A stretch of DNA of 64,000 nt, taken from Litsea cubeba. Taxonomy: Eukaryota; Streptophyta; Magnoliopsida; Laurales; Lauraceae. Numbering within the stretch: the first letter of the stretch is position 1; each line of letters opens with the position of its first letter. The notes beneath the pieces are model-generated. The model had not been told where the DNA came from and searched no databases. It saw only the letters and a program-made list of their open reading frames with translations. The stretch is taken from the NCBI GenBank assembly GCA_012931725.1, contig CM022949.1, positions 10,013,647 through 10,077,646 on the forward strand, read 5' to 3'. The translations under genes and the position numbers were made by a program. Of the stretch, positions 11,815 through 22,849 are shown piece by piece.

Positions 11815-12885
11815 AAATAATGAAAATACATATTGAAAAAAAGAAAAATCTTCATATGGTCTTCATTGATACAGAGAAAATCAACGACGGGGTAAATATA
11901 GAAAAACCTTTAGATATAAGGAGTGTCCCAAGATGTTATATTGACATCATTAAACATATGTATGAGGCAGCAGTGACAAGTATGAAAACTACCTCTAGAG
12001 AGATAGGTGAATTATAATGGCCGTAGGTTTGCATCATGTATCAGTGTCAAGCCATTATCTCTTTGCACTGATTATGGACGAGTTAACTATGATGTTTCAT
12101 GTTGGCAATGATAAAAGTGTTGGTGGCCAGATAGAGAGATGGTATAAACATGATGGAACTTGAGAAATGGTGGAAGACTTAAGAATGCAAGGGCTTTCAA
12201 AAAAGTCGTACAAAGAAGGAATATATAAATTGCGACTTCAGTGAGGATGTGCAAAAAGATGCAACTAGTGTGAAAATTGAAGCTCAAGAGATACCTCAAA
12301 ATCTTCCGATACCTAGGCCATATTATTAATAAGGATGGAGAAATTGAAGAGGATGTAAAACATGGGATAAGAGTTAGATAGTTGAAGTGAAGACTTGCTT
12401 CCGGAGTTCTTTATGATCGGTGCATACTAACAACATTGAAGGAAAATTCTTATAAGACTCATTCGACCAACTATGACCTATGAAGCATAATGTTGGAGAA
12501 TAAGGAAACAACACATGCAAAAAATGAGCGAAGCAAAGAGGAGAATGTCAAGATGAGTGTTTCGTATAACTCAGAAAGATAGAATATAAAATGAGTGTAT
12601 TCGGAAGCATTTAGAGGTAGCATCAATAGATAATAAATTAAGAGAGACATGCTTACGATGATTAGGAGATGTAGTACAATGGTGCCGGTGAGGAAAACTT
12701 TCTCCATGCAAGTTGATGGCCCCTCAAAGGAAAGGGGTCGGCCGAAGAGGACATTAGATGGAAGAAGTGTAACCCATAAGGATTTGGCCAAAGATAAACT
12801 AGAATGATAAATCAAAATTCATGTAGTTGACCCAAAATAAATGGGACAAGGTTCTGATCATGATGATGACAAAAATACTCTAAAT
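11815..12885 (+). pseudogene. Decayed LINE ORF2 (reverse transcriptase C-terminal part)
   Basis: Translated pieces follow plant LINE ORF2 order. KKKNLHMVFIDTEK comes first (RT block before the FADD motif). RCYIDIIKHMYEAAVTS follows, then FALIMDELT (normally the pre-FADD helix), and in broken frames the C-terminal region: cysteine-containing AECW/RRMSR-like text at 12475-12560 and the GPSKEGGRPKR-type text near 12720. The 3' end reads GGGACAAGGTTCTGATCATG followed by ATGATGA repeats, as in other LINE tails here. Many stops and frameshifts are present; it is dead. Confidence 0.75.
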
Positions 12886-15034
12886 ATGATTGTAACATAA
12901 TCTTATTTGTCACTTCATGGATGCTCGGATTATGAATTATGCTACTTTTCTCCTGTTTTCGAGTTTTTTAATTATTTTTCATATTTTACAAGGAAAAAAA
13001 TCCTACGATTCACAATACAATTCCTAATATGATTTTGATTTTCAAAACAATGTACACGTACAATATAAGTGAATGCTCTCCTGCGAGCAAACTACATATC
13101 AATTATATGTCATCCAGCTTGTGGAGCCAACTTAGATGAATCTCTATTAATGGGAGGGTAGATTGAAAGGTCTCCTCATGGACAAGGGAGAAGCCAAAAA
13201 CTTAGCCACAACGGACTATCCTAGCGTTGATTTAACAACCCTAAAGTTTAATGGCATCTTAACCGTAGATCTTTTCGAGATTCAATCAATGGTGAGTGAA
13301 GGTTCAATAATTGTAAAATTAGGCTTAATGCCAAATCATGCGATGGCCAGAGTATCAAAGGGGCTGCACTGATTAAAGGTGGGCCTCCATAGAGCTGGAC
13401 TGCACATGCATTTTGCTTGTAGGAGAATATTTTCTTACAATACAAAGAAAATTTGTAGACTTTGCTTACATGAATTTATGGATCATCGCAGGTGTGAGAG
13501 TTCCCCTAGGCCTTCCTCCGCTGCTATTGAAAACCAACACCTTTGATGCGATTGAGTCTATGCCGAGGCCTCAACTACACAAAATTTAAACTACATGAGA
13601 TTTAAGATGACAAGAAATAGTTATGACATGTAACAAAGCACGACGAAGAAAAGGTTCAAAAGGAGTTACTAAGACATACAGACTTTACATTTTTATTTTA
13701 TTTTTATTATTATTATTTTTTAAATTACAGACTAAACATATTTCACTTGTGCCGGAACTGCATTTGTTTCTGGCTCCAGGAAATATGTTATAATATAGGT
13801 ACATTAAAACAAGTAAAATATGCAAATGCGAAAAGCTAAATAAGTGCATGAAAAAGAGTGTGGAATAATTGCATGAACAATTTCCTTGTTGTTCGTGTGC
13901 TTAGGAAGTCCAGTAATGAGCTAGAGGTCCTGGCTTCGAATTGTTTGGGGCCTTACCCGATACACAGTGCTAGTAGGTGGTGTTGTGTATCTGGGGTTTT
14001 ACCAATGATCAACCGCAAGGAGGGTCGGCGGGTTCCTCGTCATATAAAAAAAAAAACCCGTGAATTATTTATCTCAAAATGCATACGCAGAGACCTTTTT
14101 ATTGTGAATTTCCGAAAAATGAAACTGATGACAAACTGCCATAGTGTATACTAGATCTGGACAGCCAGACTACTGCCGTGTCAAATGAAATGCAAAAGTC
14201 AAAAAGCTTAAAGCGTTTTAATTAAGAAAAACATCAAAAACCGTTGATGTTTGGTGGCTTTCACCTGTTACAACATTCTTGACAAAAAATGAAACCCAGT
14301 CTGTCTAAATGTTTCACCTTTTACAGCAATGAAATATGAAATGTAATCTATCTAAATGAATGCTTATTTCACCTTAGGCCCAGCACAGTCAGAATGGACT
14401 GGTTCACACAAAATAGAAAAGGAGTGTTCCCGATCATCAGTTTGAACTTCAGAAATAGAAGTCCTGTCAATAACCAAGACCATTATGTTAAGTTCTGGAG
14501 CATAACTAATTCAAATTCAAATATACCATCTGATACCTGAAAGGACAAGCAGCTAATAGTTTTTTAACAGTATTCATAGTTTGTGTGAGCGGGTGATACG
14601 TGCATACAAATGCAGTATCAGAAAAGGTGTCATTGCTGAGCATGCATTCTCTGTTAAAAGGACCTCAGTTTAAGGCTTTGATCTCACATCAGAGCAGCCC
14701 CATATGAAAGATGTAGCTGTCTGCCTGGATCCAATGACCAGTAATTAAAAGGGTAATGGTGTCCTCCAAAAGTAGCCACCCCATTTTGCATGAGATGGCC
14801 AACTTGATGATCCTTTTTTTTTTAATTGGTAGCATGAATAAAACTCGCAACCTCAAGGTCACACAATTGTGACTTTCAATGCTGCTCGCTCAATTATCCA
14901 TGCCTACTACAGCATTGTGCCCCATCTAACAGTTACAACTTACAACTAACCAATAGCAAAATTTAATTAATTAATTATGGGTAGATTGATTTAAATGTGA
15001 TCAATCCAACATAAGTCCTACTTTGACAGGAGTG
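12886..15034. other. Intergenic, no gene
   Basis: No supported coding sequence. A possible SINE-like unit lies at about 13870-14060 (GGCTTCGAATTG B-box-like word, ending in A11). An antisense poly-T-headed unit lies at about 14813-14935. The copia element begins at 15040. Confidence 0.45.
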
Positions 15035-15039
15035 AGATA
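15035..15039. repeat. Target-site duplication AGATA (left)
   Basis: AGATA lies directly before LTR 1 and is repeated at 20307-20311 directly after LTR 2, as expected for copia integration (5-bp duplication). Confidence 0.9.
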
Positions 15040-15286
15040 TGTTAACACTTGTAACATAAAGCCCACTAGGCCCAGGCCCATTCATTGTAACTTATCTACA
15101 CATATCGTGGGATTAGTTAGGATATAGTCAAATCAATTGTACAACTTACTTTCCATAACAGATAGATTGTAATTAGTTTGATTTGCCTTGATTAAGGCTA
15201 AATATGTTTATAAAAGAGAGAAAGGATCGTCCATTAGAGGGATCCTAGAATTTCCACAAATATCAATCTCTTCATTCATCCTGACA
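15040..15286 (+). repeat. Copia 5' LTR
   Basis: It starts TGTTAACAC and ends CTGACA. It contains a TATA-like TTTATAAAAGAG at about 15210, the likely U3/R promoter. It differs from the 3' LTR at three positions (A/G, C/A and A/T). Confidence 0.97.
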
Positions 15287-15300
15287 TGGTATCAAAGCTA
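15287..15300 (+). promoter_or_regulatory. Copia primer-binding site (initiator tRNA-Met type)
   Basis: TGGTATCAAAGC begins immediately after LTR 1. It matches the 3' end complement of plant initiator methionine tRNA except for the common A/G variant (TGGTATCAGAGC). Confidence 0.9.
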
Positions 15301-15351
15301 CTACTACTACTACTCTATCTCTGTGGATCCTCTTGTTCAGTCGATAGCCAT

Positions 15352-15512
15352 CTGTATTCTTGCAATCAATCAGATCAGGGATCTGCAATCAATCAGATCA
15401 GGGATCTGCATGCAATTTTCACTAACAGACGTTTGTGATGATACTGTATTCTTGCAATCAATCAGATCAGGGATCTGTATGCAATTTTCACTAACAGACG
15501 TCTGTGATGATA
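15352..15512 (+). repeat. Tandem duplication in copia leader
   Basis: Between the primer-binding site and gag, a block of about 69 bp (TGTATTCTTGCAATC ... GACGT(T/C)TGTGATGAT) occurs twice. The first copy also contains an extra internal 21-bp repeat, so GCAATCAATCAGATCAGGG appears three times (near 15362, 15386 and 15454). Confidence 0.9.
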
Positions 15513-16052
15513 TGATCACAAGTGGCCCACCAGTGATCATCATGGCATGTTACAAATCATCTACAGCAGTGGTCGCCTATCTCTCCTAGTTATTCTGAAG
15601 ATTTTTTCAACATTTTTTCAAGATCAGAGGTAGGTCATTTGCTACAATTTGTGATTTTCCAATTCTCTCAGATAGTTTTGATCACAACCGTACAACATCT
15701 TGGTTTGTGGATGGATTTGGATGCATCTTGTCTTGTTGGAAAGAGATTTTGAGTCTCCTTGAACTTTGCTGATCTGATTCTCAATCAGATCTAGCTGTGG
15801 GCCGCACACAGAGATTTTGAGGCCAAAATCAAGCTCGCCTGGCCCTATTTTTGGTGTTTTTTTTCTGATGAAATTTTGTGCAGACAATTTCTGCACTGTT
15901 GGGATGCACTGTTAGGCGTCTGTGTTAGATATTTCTCTTGCAAATAGTTTCTTGCACTCTCTGGAGCTTTGGATATTCAGCTACTCGGTTAGTTTTTTTC
16001 ATCAGAACTTATCTTCTTGGTGTCTGGAATCTTGTGCTTTTGAGTTACAATT

Positions 16053-17176
16053 ATGGACAGCCACAAAAGTGAAACTTACTTGATTAAATTCAATGGGACA
16101 AATTATTCTTCCTGGGCATTTCAATTTCAAATATACCTTAAAGGCAAAGAGTTATGGGGACATGTTGACGGAACTGATCCTATACTTTTAGAGGATGTAA
16201 AGGCTGTCTCTAAATGAGCAACCAAGGATGCCCAGATCATGACTTGGCTTCTGGGGTCGGTTGATCCACAATACATTCTGAATCTCCGGCCCTATAAAAC
16301 AGCAAAGGGAATGTGGGATTATCTCCGCCAGGTGTATCAACAGGATAACTCCGCCAGACATTTTCACTTAGAACATGAGCTATCTCAGTTTAATCAAGGG
16401 ACAATGTCCATTCAAGAATATTACTCTCATTTTATCCGTTTATGGACGGACTATACTGAAATCATTTACTCAAGTCTCCCTGATGCCTCAATTACGGTGG
16501 TTCAAACAATTCATTCCACTAGTCAACGGGATCAATTCTTGATGAAACTGCGGTCTGAATTTGAACAAGTTCGTTCAAATCTGATGAGTCGGGTGCCTCC
16601 TCCATCTATTGATTCATGCTTAGGAGAGCTTCTTCGCGAGGAACAACGACTTACCACCCAAGCTGCTCTTCAACAAACCATATCTTCAGGACCACTAACT
16701 GCTGCCTACCTTGCTCGTCCTAAACAGCAAAACAGGGACATGTCCAAAGTACAGTGTTACTCTTGTCAGAAGTATGGCCATGTCTCCACTCAATGCGATC
16801 AAAAATTCTGTTCTTATTGCAAACGCAAAGGCCATGTTCTTCCAGAATGTCGGCGCCGTGCTCAGTCTTCCTCCCAGAAGGCGAGTCTAGCAACTTTGGA
16901 TGCGCCCATTTCTGCAGTTAGTCCTGCTGCTACTACCATCATGCCTGCTCACCCTTCTTCTTCATCCGCTCTTACCCCGGAAATGGTTCAACAGATGATG
17001 GTAAATGCTTTTTCTGCTCTTGGTCTCTCAGGTAAACCCAAACAATCCCACTCCACTTGGTATACAGATGGTGGCAGTATACCCATTACTGCCATCGGTG
17101 AGATCTCACATCCCTTACCATTGAGTCATGTCTTTCTTTCTCCTCAGTTATCTATAAATTTATTATCTATTGGCTA
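16053..17176 (+). pseudogene. gag: Copia gag with protease remnant
   Basis: The likely start is ATG at 16053 (MDSHKSETYLIKFNGTNY), followed by the UBN2/gag core (ARHFHLEHELSQF). Two CCHC zinc knuckles follow (CYSCQKYGHVSTQC and CSYCKRKGHVLPEC). A TGA at about 16214 replaces the Trp expected in VSK-W-ATKDAQ. After the knuckles, STWYTD is followed directly by GGSIPITAIGEISHPLP: the DSGA active site and its surrounding residues are missing, an in-frame deletion of about 30-45 codons by comparison with the family. The frame ends at TAA after NLLSIG, where a glutamine codon is expected. Without the active site no functional protease can be made. Confidence 0.9.
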
Positions 17177-17177
17177 A

Positions 17178-18563
17178 CTCGTTGATAACCATTGTTCTGT
17201 CTCTTTTTCGCGTTTTGGTTGTGTGATACATGATCAAGCATCGGGGGAGGTGATAGCGAAGGGACCTAAGTGTGGTCGTCTTTTTCCGCTACAACTCTCT
17301 ACACAAGATAGGAATTTGTTTGCCTCTGCTTTGTTTTCTGCTTCAAGTTCAAATAAAAGCCTATTATGGCACAATAGATTAGGCCATCCTCATTCTCGTA
17401 CTTTGTTGTCTTTGTTCAAATCTGGTTTGCTTAATGATAATAAAATTTCTCTTAAAGATGCTTCTTTTGATTGTTTTAGTTGTAAAATGAGCAAAAGTAA
17501 GACTCTTCCCTTTCCCATCAGTACATCATTATCATTGCAATGTTTTGATCTTGTTCATAGTGATGTATGGGGTATCGCACCTGTCATATCCCATTCTCAT
17601 TTTAAGTATTTTGTTACATTTATTGATGATTACAGTCGCTTTACATGGATTTATTTCTTACATTCAAAATCAGAGGTGTTTGTTATTTTTAAAATCTTTT
17701 TAGCTTATGTGGAAAATCACTTCTCCACATCCATTAAAACACTTTGCACAGATTCTGGTGGTGAATACGTTTCTAATGAGTTTCAAAATTTTTTGCAACA
17801 CAAAGGAATCATTTCTCAAAAATCCAGTCCTTATACACCACAACAGAATGGCGTGTCTGAGAGACAAAACAAACACCTTTTGGACATTGTCAGATCACTT
17901 CTCTTAGAATCATCTGTTCCGGCCAAATTTTGGCCTGAAGCTCTGTCCACAGCAGTTCATGTTATTAATAGACTACCATCCCCACGTATAGAGAATAACA
18001 CACCTTATTTTCGTTTATTTCACAAGCATCCTACTTATTCTCATCTCCATACGTTTAGGTGTGTATGTTTTGTTCTTCTTCCCCCAGTTGAACGAACAAA
18101 ATTATCTGCTCAATCATCTAAGTGTGCTTTTCTAGGCTATGCGACTGACCAAAAAGGATTTCTCTGTTATGATCCTAAAGTAAAACGTATCAGGACCTCT
18201 CATAATGTTGTGTTTTTCGAAAATCAATATTTTTTTCAGCATCATTTAGATCATGAAAATCCTACTGTGCTTTCCCTTGTTCCTGACTTCTGTGATGATC
18301 CTGTTCCTTCCTTGGACTCTATCAAGCCTATCCTTGTGTATGAAAGACGTCGGCGGGGAAATACGATTGCAACTGACCCTCCTGATTTGTCAGCTTCCTC
18401 GGCACTTGACCCAGCTCCTGCTCCAGACATCCCCCACTCAATTCCTGTTCGTCGATCCTCTAGGACTTCCCGCCCCCCTGATCGGTTTTTTTTGACCCAT
18501 ACATCCTTACTTGCTACTTTGTCTTCTGTTCACATTCCTCATCATTTTTCTCAAGCAGTGTAA
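17178..18563 (+). pseudogene. pol: Copia integrase region
   Basis: GAG-pre-integrase zinc region: WHNRLGHPHSRTL, then CFSCKMSKSK. The integrase core shows the DDE residues in HSDVWG, TDSGGEY and QNGVSERQN. The chromodomain-less C-terminus (AFLGYATDQKGFLCYDP) and the Pro/Ser-rich linker (SRTSRPPDRF) are typical of copia. The integrase part is itself open for about 446 codons after an ATG at 17223. It is separated from gag by TAA at 17175 and from reverse transcriptase by TAA at 18561, each where glutamine (CAA) is expected, consistent with C-to-T changes. Confidence 0.93.
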
Positions 18564-19450
18564 CATGAGTGTTGGCGGCAGGCTATGCAGGAAGAACTTG
18601 ACGCACTTAAAATGAATCACACATGGGATGTCATTCCCTGTCCTCCATCCATCAAACCCATTGGTTGTAAATGGGTGTACTCTATCAAGCTACATTCTGA
18701 TGGTACTCTTGCTCGTTATAAAGCTCGGTTAGTGGCACTTGGCAACCGTCAAGAGTATGGTATTGACTATGATGAGACATTTGCTCCGGTGGCCAAGATG
18801 ACAACAGTGCGTACTATTCTTGCTATGGCAGCATCTCGTTCATGGCCTCTTTATCAGATGGATGTGAAGAATGCCTTCCTCCACGGAGATCTTAAAGAGG
18901 AAGTTTACATGCGTCTTCCTCCAGGATATGCTACTACCTCTACACACGAGGTGGCCCGGCTCCGTCGCTCACTGTATGGACTCAAACAAGCGCTCAAAGC
19001 TTGGTTTGAAAAATTTCGGTCTACCATGCTTCATCTTGGATTTGCTCAAAGTCCCTATGATCCTTCCTTGTTCCTAAATAACACTGCTCAAGCTACCACT
19101 ATCCTTATAGTATATGTGGATGATATAATCATCACAGGCACTCACAGTAAAATGATCCATAGTCTTCAGTCCTCGCTTCAAACTGCATTCCATATGAAAG
19201 ACTTGGGTCCTTTAACATATTTCTTGGGTCTTGAGGTTCAAGAGTCTAGGAAGGGATTGTTTTTACATCAGCATAAGTATGCTACTGATCTTATTGATCT
19301 TGCCGGCCAAAAGGATGCAACTCTTGTGGACACTCCATTAGAAGTCAATGTGAAACTACGAAAAGATGATGGGGACCTCCTCTCCGACCCCACCTCCTAC
19401 AGACGTTTAGTCGGGAGTCTCGTCTACTTGACTATTACTCATATGCTGTG
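18564..19450 (+). pseudogene. pol: Copia reverse transcriptase region
   Basis: RVT_2 domain: ALKMNHTWDVIP, KWVYSIKLHSDG, YKARLVALG, FAPVAKMTTVR, QMDVKNAFLHGDL, SLYGLKQA and the catalytic YVDDIIITG, followed by YFLGLEV. The frame breaks after SLVYLTIT: a deletion of about 13 bp removes the RPDI-type residues and shifts frame, giving TGA at 19449. The downstream text resumes as SYAVNVVSQFMQAP in another frame. Confidence 0.93.
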
Positions 19451-20065
19451 AATGTTGTTAGTCAATTCATGCAAGCCCCACGGCATCATCATCTGGTTGC
19501 TGTCAAACGGATTATTCGGTACATTCTTAGTTCTCCGACACGAGGCTTGGTTTTTCCGGTTGGCACCCCACTCACCCTAAATGCTTATTCTGATGCCGAC
19601 TGGGCCTGATGCCCGGATACTCGCCAATCTACTACAGGCTGGTGTATGTATTTAGGTGAATCGCTCATCTCTTGGAAATGCAAAAAGCAGGAAAGGGTCT
19701 CCCGGTCTTCCACTGAATCCGAATATCGTGCTATGTCCTCTGCCTGTTCTGAGATCCTTTGGCTTCGTGGCTTACTTGCAGATCTGGGGTTTCCTCAGAC
19801 TTCTGCTACCCCTCTTCATGCAGACAATACTAGTTCCATCCGTATCACCGAGAATCCAGTCTTTCATGAACGGACAAAACATATTGAGGTGGATTGTCAC
19901 TCTATTCGCGATGCTTATAACCGCAAGATCATTAGTCTTCCCCATGTTTCCAGTCAACTCCAACTTGCGGATATTTTCACAAAAGGATTGCCTCGGCCAC
20001 GCCATGAGTTCTTGATTCGCAAATTGCTGTTGTTTGACCATCATCAATTTGAGGGGGGGTGTTAA
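19430..20065 (+). pseudogene. pol: Copia RNase H region
   Basis: It reads YAVNVVSQFMQAPRHHH, then NAYSDADWA-stop-CPDTRQSTTG (TGA replaces a Gly codon at about 19607), SRSSTESEYRAMSSACSEI, LHADNTSSI, HIEVDCHSIRD and ADIFTKGLPR, ending FEGGC at TAA just inside LTR 2. These are the standard copia RNase H and C-terminal motifs. Confidence 0.92.
20051..20059 (+). promoter_or_regulatory. Copia polypurine tract
   Basis: GAGGGGGGG lies directly before the TGTTAACAC start of LTR 2 and is the expected plus-strand primer site. Confidence 0.9.
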
Positions 20066-20306
20066 CACTTGTAACATAAAGCCCACTAGGCCCAGGCCCA
20101 TTCATTGTAACTTATCTACACATATCGTGGGATTAGTTAGGATATAGTCAAATCAATTGTACAGCTTACTTTCCATAACAGATAGATTGTAATTAGTTTG
20201 ATTTGCCTTGATTAAGGATAAATATGTTTATAAAAGAGAGAAAGGATCGTCCATTAGAGGGATCCTAGAATTTCCACAAATATCAATCTCTTCATTCATC
20301 CTGTCA
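20060..20306 (+). repeat. Copia 3' LTR
   Basis: It has the same length and layout as the 5' LTR, starts TGTTAACAC and ends CTGTCA, then the AGATA duplication at 20307-20311. Confidence 0.97.
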
Positions 20307-20609
20307 AGATACAACTCTCAATGTAAAACAAGGAGAGAAAATTATCTTGAGCAATTTGGATTCATTATGATGAACCCTAGTATTTTTATACTTTGAATAC
20401 CCTCATAAAGATTAGGAAAATCATCTCTTCAAAAATCTTGAGATATTTTCAAATGTAGGATTTTTCAGAAAATATTAAAAATAATCAAATGTAAATTAGT
20501 TTTTAATGATTGATAATAAATTAATAAATACCAAATTTTATCAATCGATAATCGCTTGTCTGCCACTCCGCCTACAAGCACATCCTCGCTCTACCACTGG
20601 AGACAACCA

Positions 20610-21055
20610 ATATCTAAGAGATCAATGTAGACAAATAGAGATCCAGACCCATCATTTGAAAAGGATAGAAATTTGGATCAGATGAAGAATATAATGCATC
20701 ACAAAAAGATTTTGCAAATCCATACCATAACCGATCTCCATATCGTAGACATCGAAATATAAGAAGGAGAAGTGAAAGAGATTTAGATTTAAATTTGAAG
20801 GTCGAGAATCCTGATTTTAATGGTGGTATGAAAATGATGGATTTTCAAAATTGATAGATCAGGTTGAAAGGGTTTTTTTATTGTAGAGACATCTGATAGT
20901 AAGAAAGTTAAGATTGTTGTTATGAAATTATCCAGCCAAGTATCTGCTTGGTGGAACCAAAATAAACAGATAAGAGAGCAAGCGGGAAAAAACCCCATCA
21001 ACTCTCGAGAAAAACTAAAGAAAGAGATGGTGGATGATTAGTGGAAATTGTTGTT
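20610..21055 (+). pseudogene. Ty3/gypsy gag fragment
   Basis: The order of words matches the plant gypsy gag capsid: LNLKVENPDFNGG, then (frame-shifted) KLIDQVERVF, then KKVKIVVMKLSSQVSAWW, NQNKQIREQAGKNPI and LKKEM. It has several stops and frameshifts and no LTRs nearby. It lies directly downstream of the copia insertion. Confidence 0.75.
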
Positions 21056-21269
21056 TTCTCCTTGTATTTGAAGTGACTTTCTATTGGTTGAAGATATTCG
21101 AGTTTTGGGTTCACAACTGATCGGGATTAGGTTTTCTCAGCTGCATCATGAGGCCCATACTGCAATTTTAAAATGGTAATGTTACCATCTTGGATGCATG
21201 AAAGTTGGCCCCATAGTACAAGTTTAAAGTGATAACATGGTCATTTAATGCTACTGTCAAAATGATAAC

Positions 21270-21335
21270 ATCTACTTGTACGACAAGCACGTAAGCACAC
21301 ACATGCATATGTATGCATGCCACACACACACACAG
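21270..21335. repeat. CA-rich microsatellite
   Basis: Contains CACACACACACACA at about 21321-21334, preceded by GCATATGTATGCATGC. Confidence 0.8.
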
Positions 21336-21483
21336 ATGATCAAATTGAAGAACAACCCTATAGAAAAATTTTGGTTTAGAATATAGACCTATTAGGTCTG
21401 TTTGTCAAGCCGAGTATGGCCAGATTTTCAGTAAAATACAAACGAATGTGCAATTTTTTTCTTTTCAATTTCTTTTTTTTAGT

Positions 21484-22385
21484 CAATGGATATCCTATGT
21501 GTTTACAAGATGAGGAAACAATGCATCATTTAATGATTCATTATTAGTTCGTTCACAATGTTTGGTCGATATTATTAATATGTTTGCTTTCCAATGGGTT
21601 TTGCCCAGATATGTTTTGTCGATGAATATTGGGGTCAAGTTTATTCGTGGTAAGATTCTTTGGAGGATACGCCATGGAAGTTATGGTTGGAGAGGAATCA
21701 TAAGAGTTTTCTGGAATAAAAGTCATTTAGTAGAGGATATTGTTGAGTCCATTGTATGGTCTGTTGCGCTCAAGAGAGTGCACAAGGGAAAGAAATTTGA
21801 TGGTGCTGGTTTATTTGATTTTAACAGGTCTTGGGCTGCAATATTTATGGGGGGGTAGGCGTGTGAAGTCCTCGCAAAGAGTTCTTGGACGAGCCTTCTA
21901 ATGGGAGTCCTTAAGCTAAATTTTGATGGTAGTCATTTTAAATTTATTAGTAAAGGAGGTATTGAAGGTGTTATTTGAGGCGGGTCTAGCAAAGCTGTTA
22001 GGAGCTATTCAGGGTTAGTGGATTCCTCAAACGCTAATGAAGCTAAAGTTTTTGCTCTTCTGATCGGTTGTAAATTGGGAGGAATTAGTACTATTATTGA
22101 AGGTGATTCTTTTTGGCGATTCACAAGGGATCAAGAAAGCCTTCTTTTCTTAGAGATTGACGGATTAGATTGAGGAGGTTCAAGATGTTTCAAGTCAATT
22201 AGGTGCTTTAATTCATCACATTCTAAGGGAGGCAAGTTATGTGCTGGACAATCTTGCAAAGAAGGCAGTTTTTCGCTCGTATGTGATTATTGATGGGTTT
22301 TTTTTTTTGGGGTTTGGTATTGCATCCATTTTGTGTTTGTCTGGAGTAATAAAGTTCAAAGTTTACTTTTATAAAAAATAGATTT
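21484..22385 (+). pseudogene. LINE ORF2 3' remnant (zf-RVT and RNase H)
   Basis: It begins NGYPMCLQDEETMHHLMIH, the C-x-x-E-x-x-x-H-x-x-x-H/C motif of the zf-RVT region. WLERNHKSF follows, then the RNase H start LKLNFDGSHF, GGIEGVI, SYSGLV, NEAKVFALLIG and IIEGDS. This is the standard C-terminal half of a plant LINE ORF2. Stops and a frameshift at about 22120 break it. The tail is not clearly preserved. Confidence 0.75.
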
Positions 22386-22550
22386 TTTAAAAGAAAAAAC
22401 TTCTTATTAATTTAGGTTACAAGAACATTTTTATTGTTATTCTAGGCTATGACATTGATAAGTAGAAATGAGAGCTAAGAATAAATGTTAGAATAGCACA
22501 TTGTCACACATTAAACATGCCTTATACTTATTTGGCATGTAAAAGTTCTG

Positions 22551-22840
22551 AAGTTGCTAACCAATACACCTAAAATGCCTAGGTGTTAAAGGTGTGGCAA
22601 ACTAACTAATTAATCCCCCCCCCCCCCCCCCCCCCCCCGCGCGGCGGGGGCACTGAGCACAGTGCACACACCCACATAGGAGCCTTTTTATCATGCACCC
22701 GCACACAAGACACGGCATGGGGCCTTTTTTCCCTTCGTGGATTTTAACCCGAGACGTGTTGGCTTTGATTTCTCAAGTTGCTAACCAATACACTCAAAAT
22801 GCCTATAGGCGTTAAAGGTGTGGCAAACTAACTACTTAAT
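22551..22840 (-). repeat. Direct repeats flanking a C24 tract (TRIM-like?)
   Basis: Two copies of about 65 bp (AAGTTGCTAACCAATACAC ... GGTGTGGCAAACTAACTA) lie at 22551-22612 and 22775-22840. Between them are C24 (22615-22638), a GCGCGGCGGGGG block and about 130 bp ending in a minus-strand word AAATCAAAGCC, which resembles a degenerate primer-binding site. Read on the minus strand, this could be the ends of a very small LTR element. The short repeat length leaves this uncertain. Confidence 0.4.
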
Positions 22841-22849
22841 AAAAGTAAC

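Larger units (their letters stand above)
15040..20306 (+). mobile_element. Full-length Ty1/copia LTR retrotransposon, coding-dead
   Basis: This 5267-bp element has a 5-bp AGATA target duplication, two 247-bp LTRs, an initiator-Met-type primer-binding site (TGGTATCAAAGC, 15287-15298) and a polypurine tract (GAGGGGGGG, 20051-20059). The domain order is gag zinc knuckles, protease remnant, GAG-pre-integrase, integrase, reverse transcriptase and RNase H, which is copia order. The LTRs differ at only three sites, so insertion is recent. Yet the frame carries stops near 16214, 17175, 18561 and 19607, an in-frame loss of the protease active-site region, and a small frameshifting deletion near 19433. 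The copy cannot encode the whole polyprotein and was probably moved by proteins from a relative. The protease loss, stops and LTR divergence are seen; the trans-mobilisation is inferred. Confidence 0.97.

Noticed and set aside
15188..15589. 133-codon open frame before copia gag
   Set aside because: It spans the LTR, primer-binding site and a tandem-duplicated leader; it is not a copia protein.
22615..22638. CRISPR or other prokaryotic repeat system anywhere in the window
   Set aside because: This is a eukaryotic nuclear region; no regularly spaced identical repeats with unique spacers are present.
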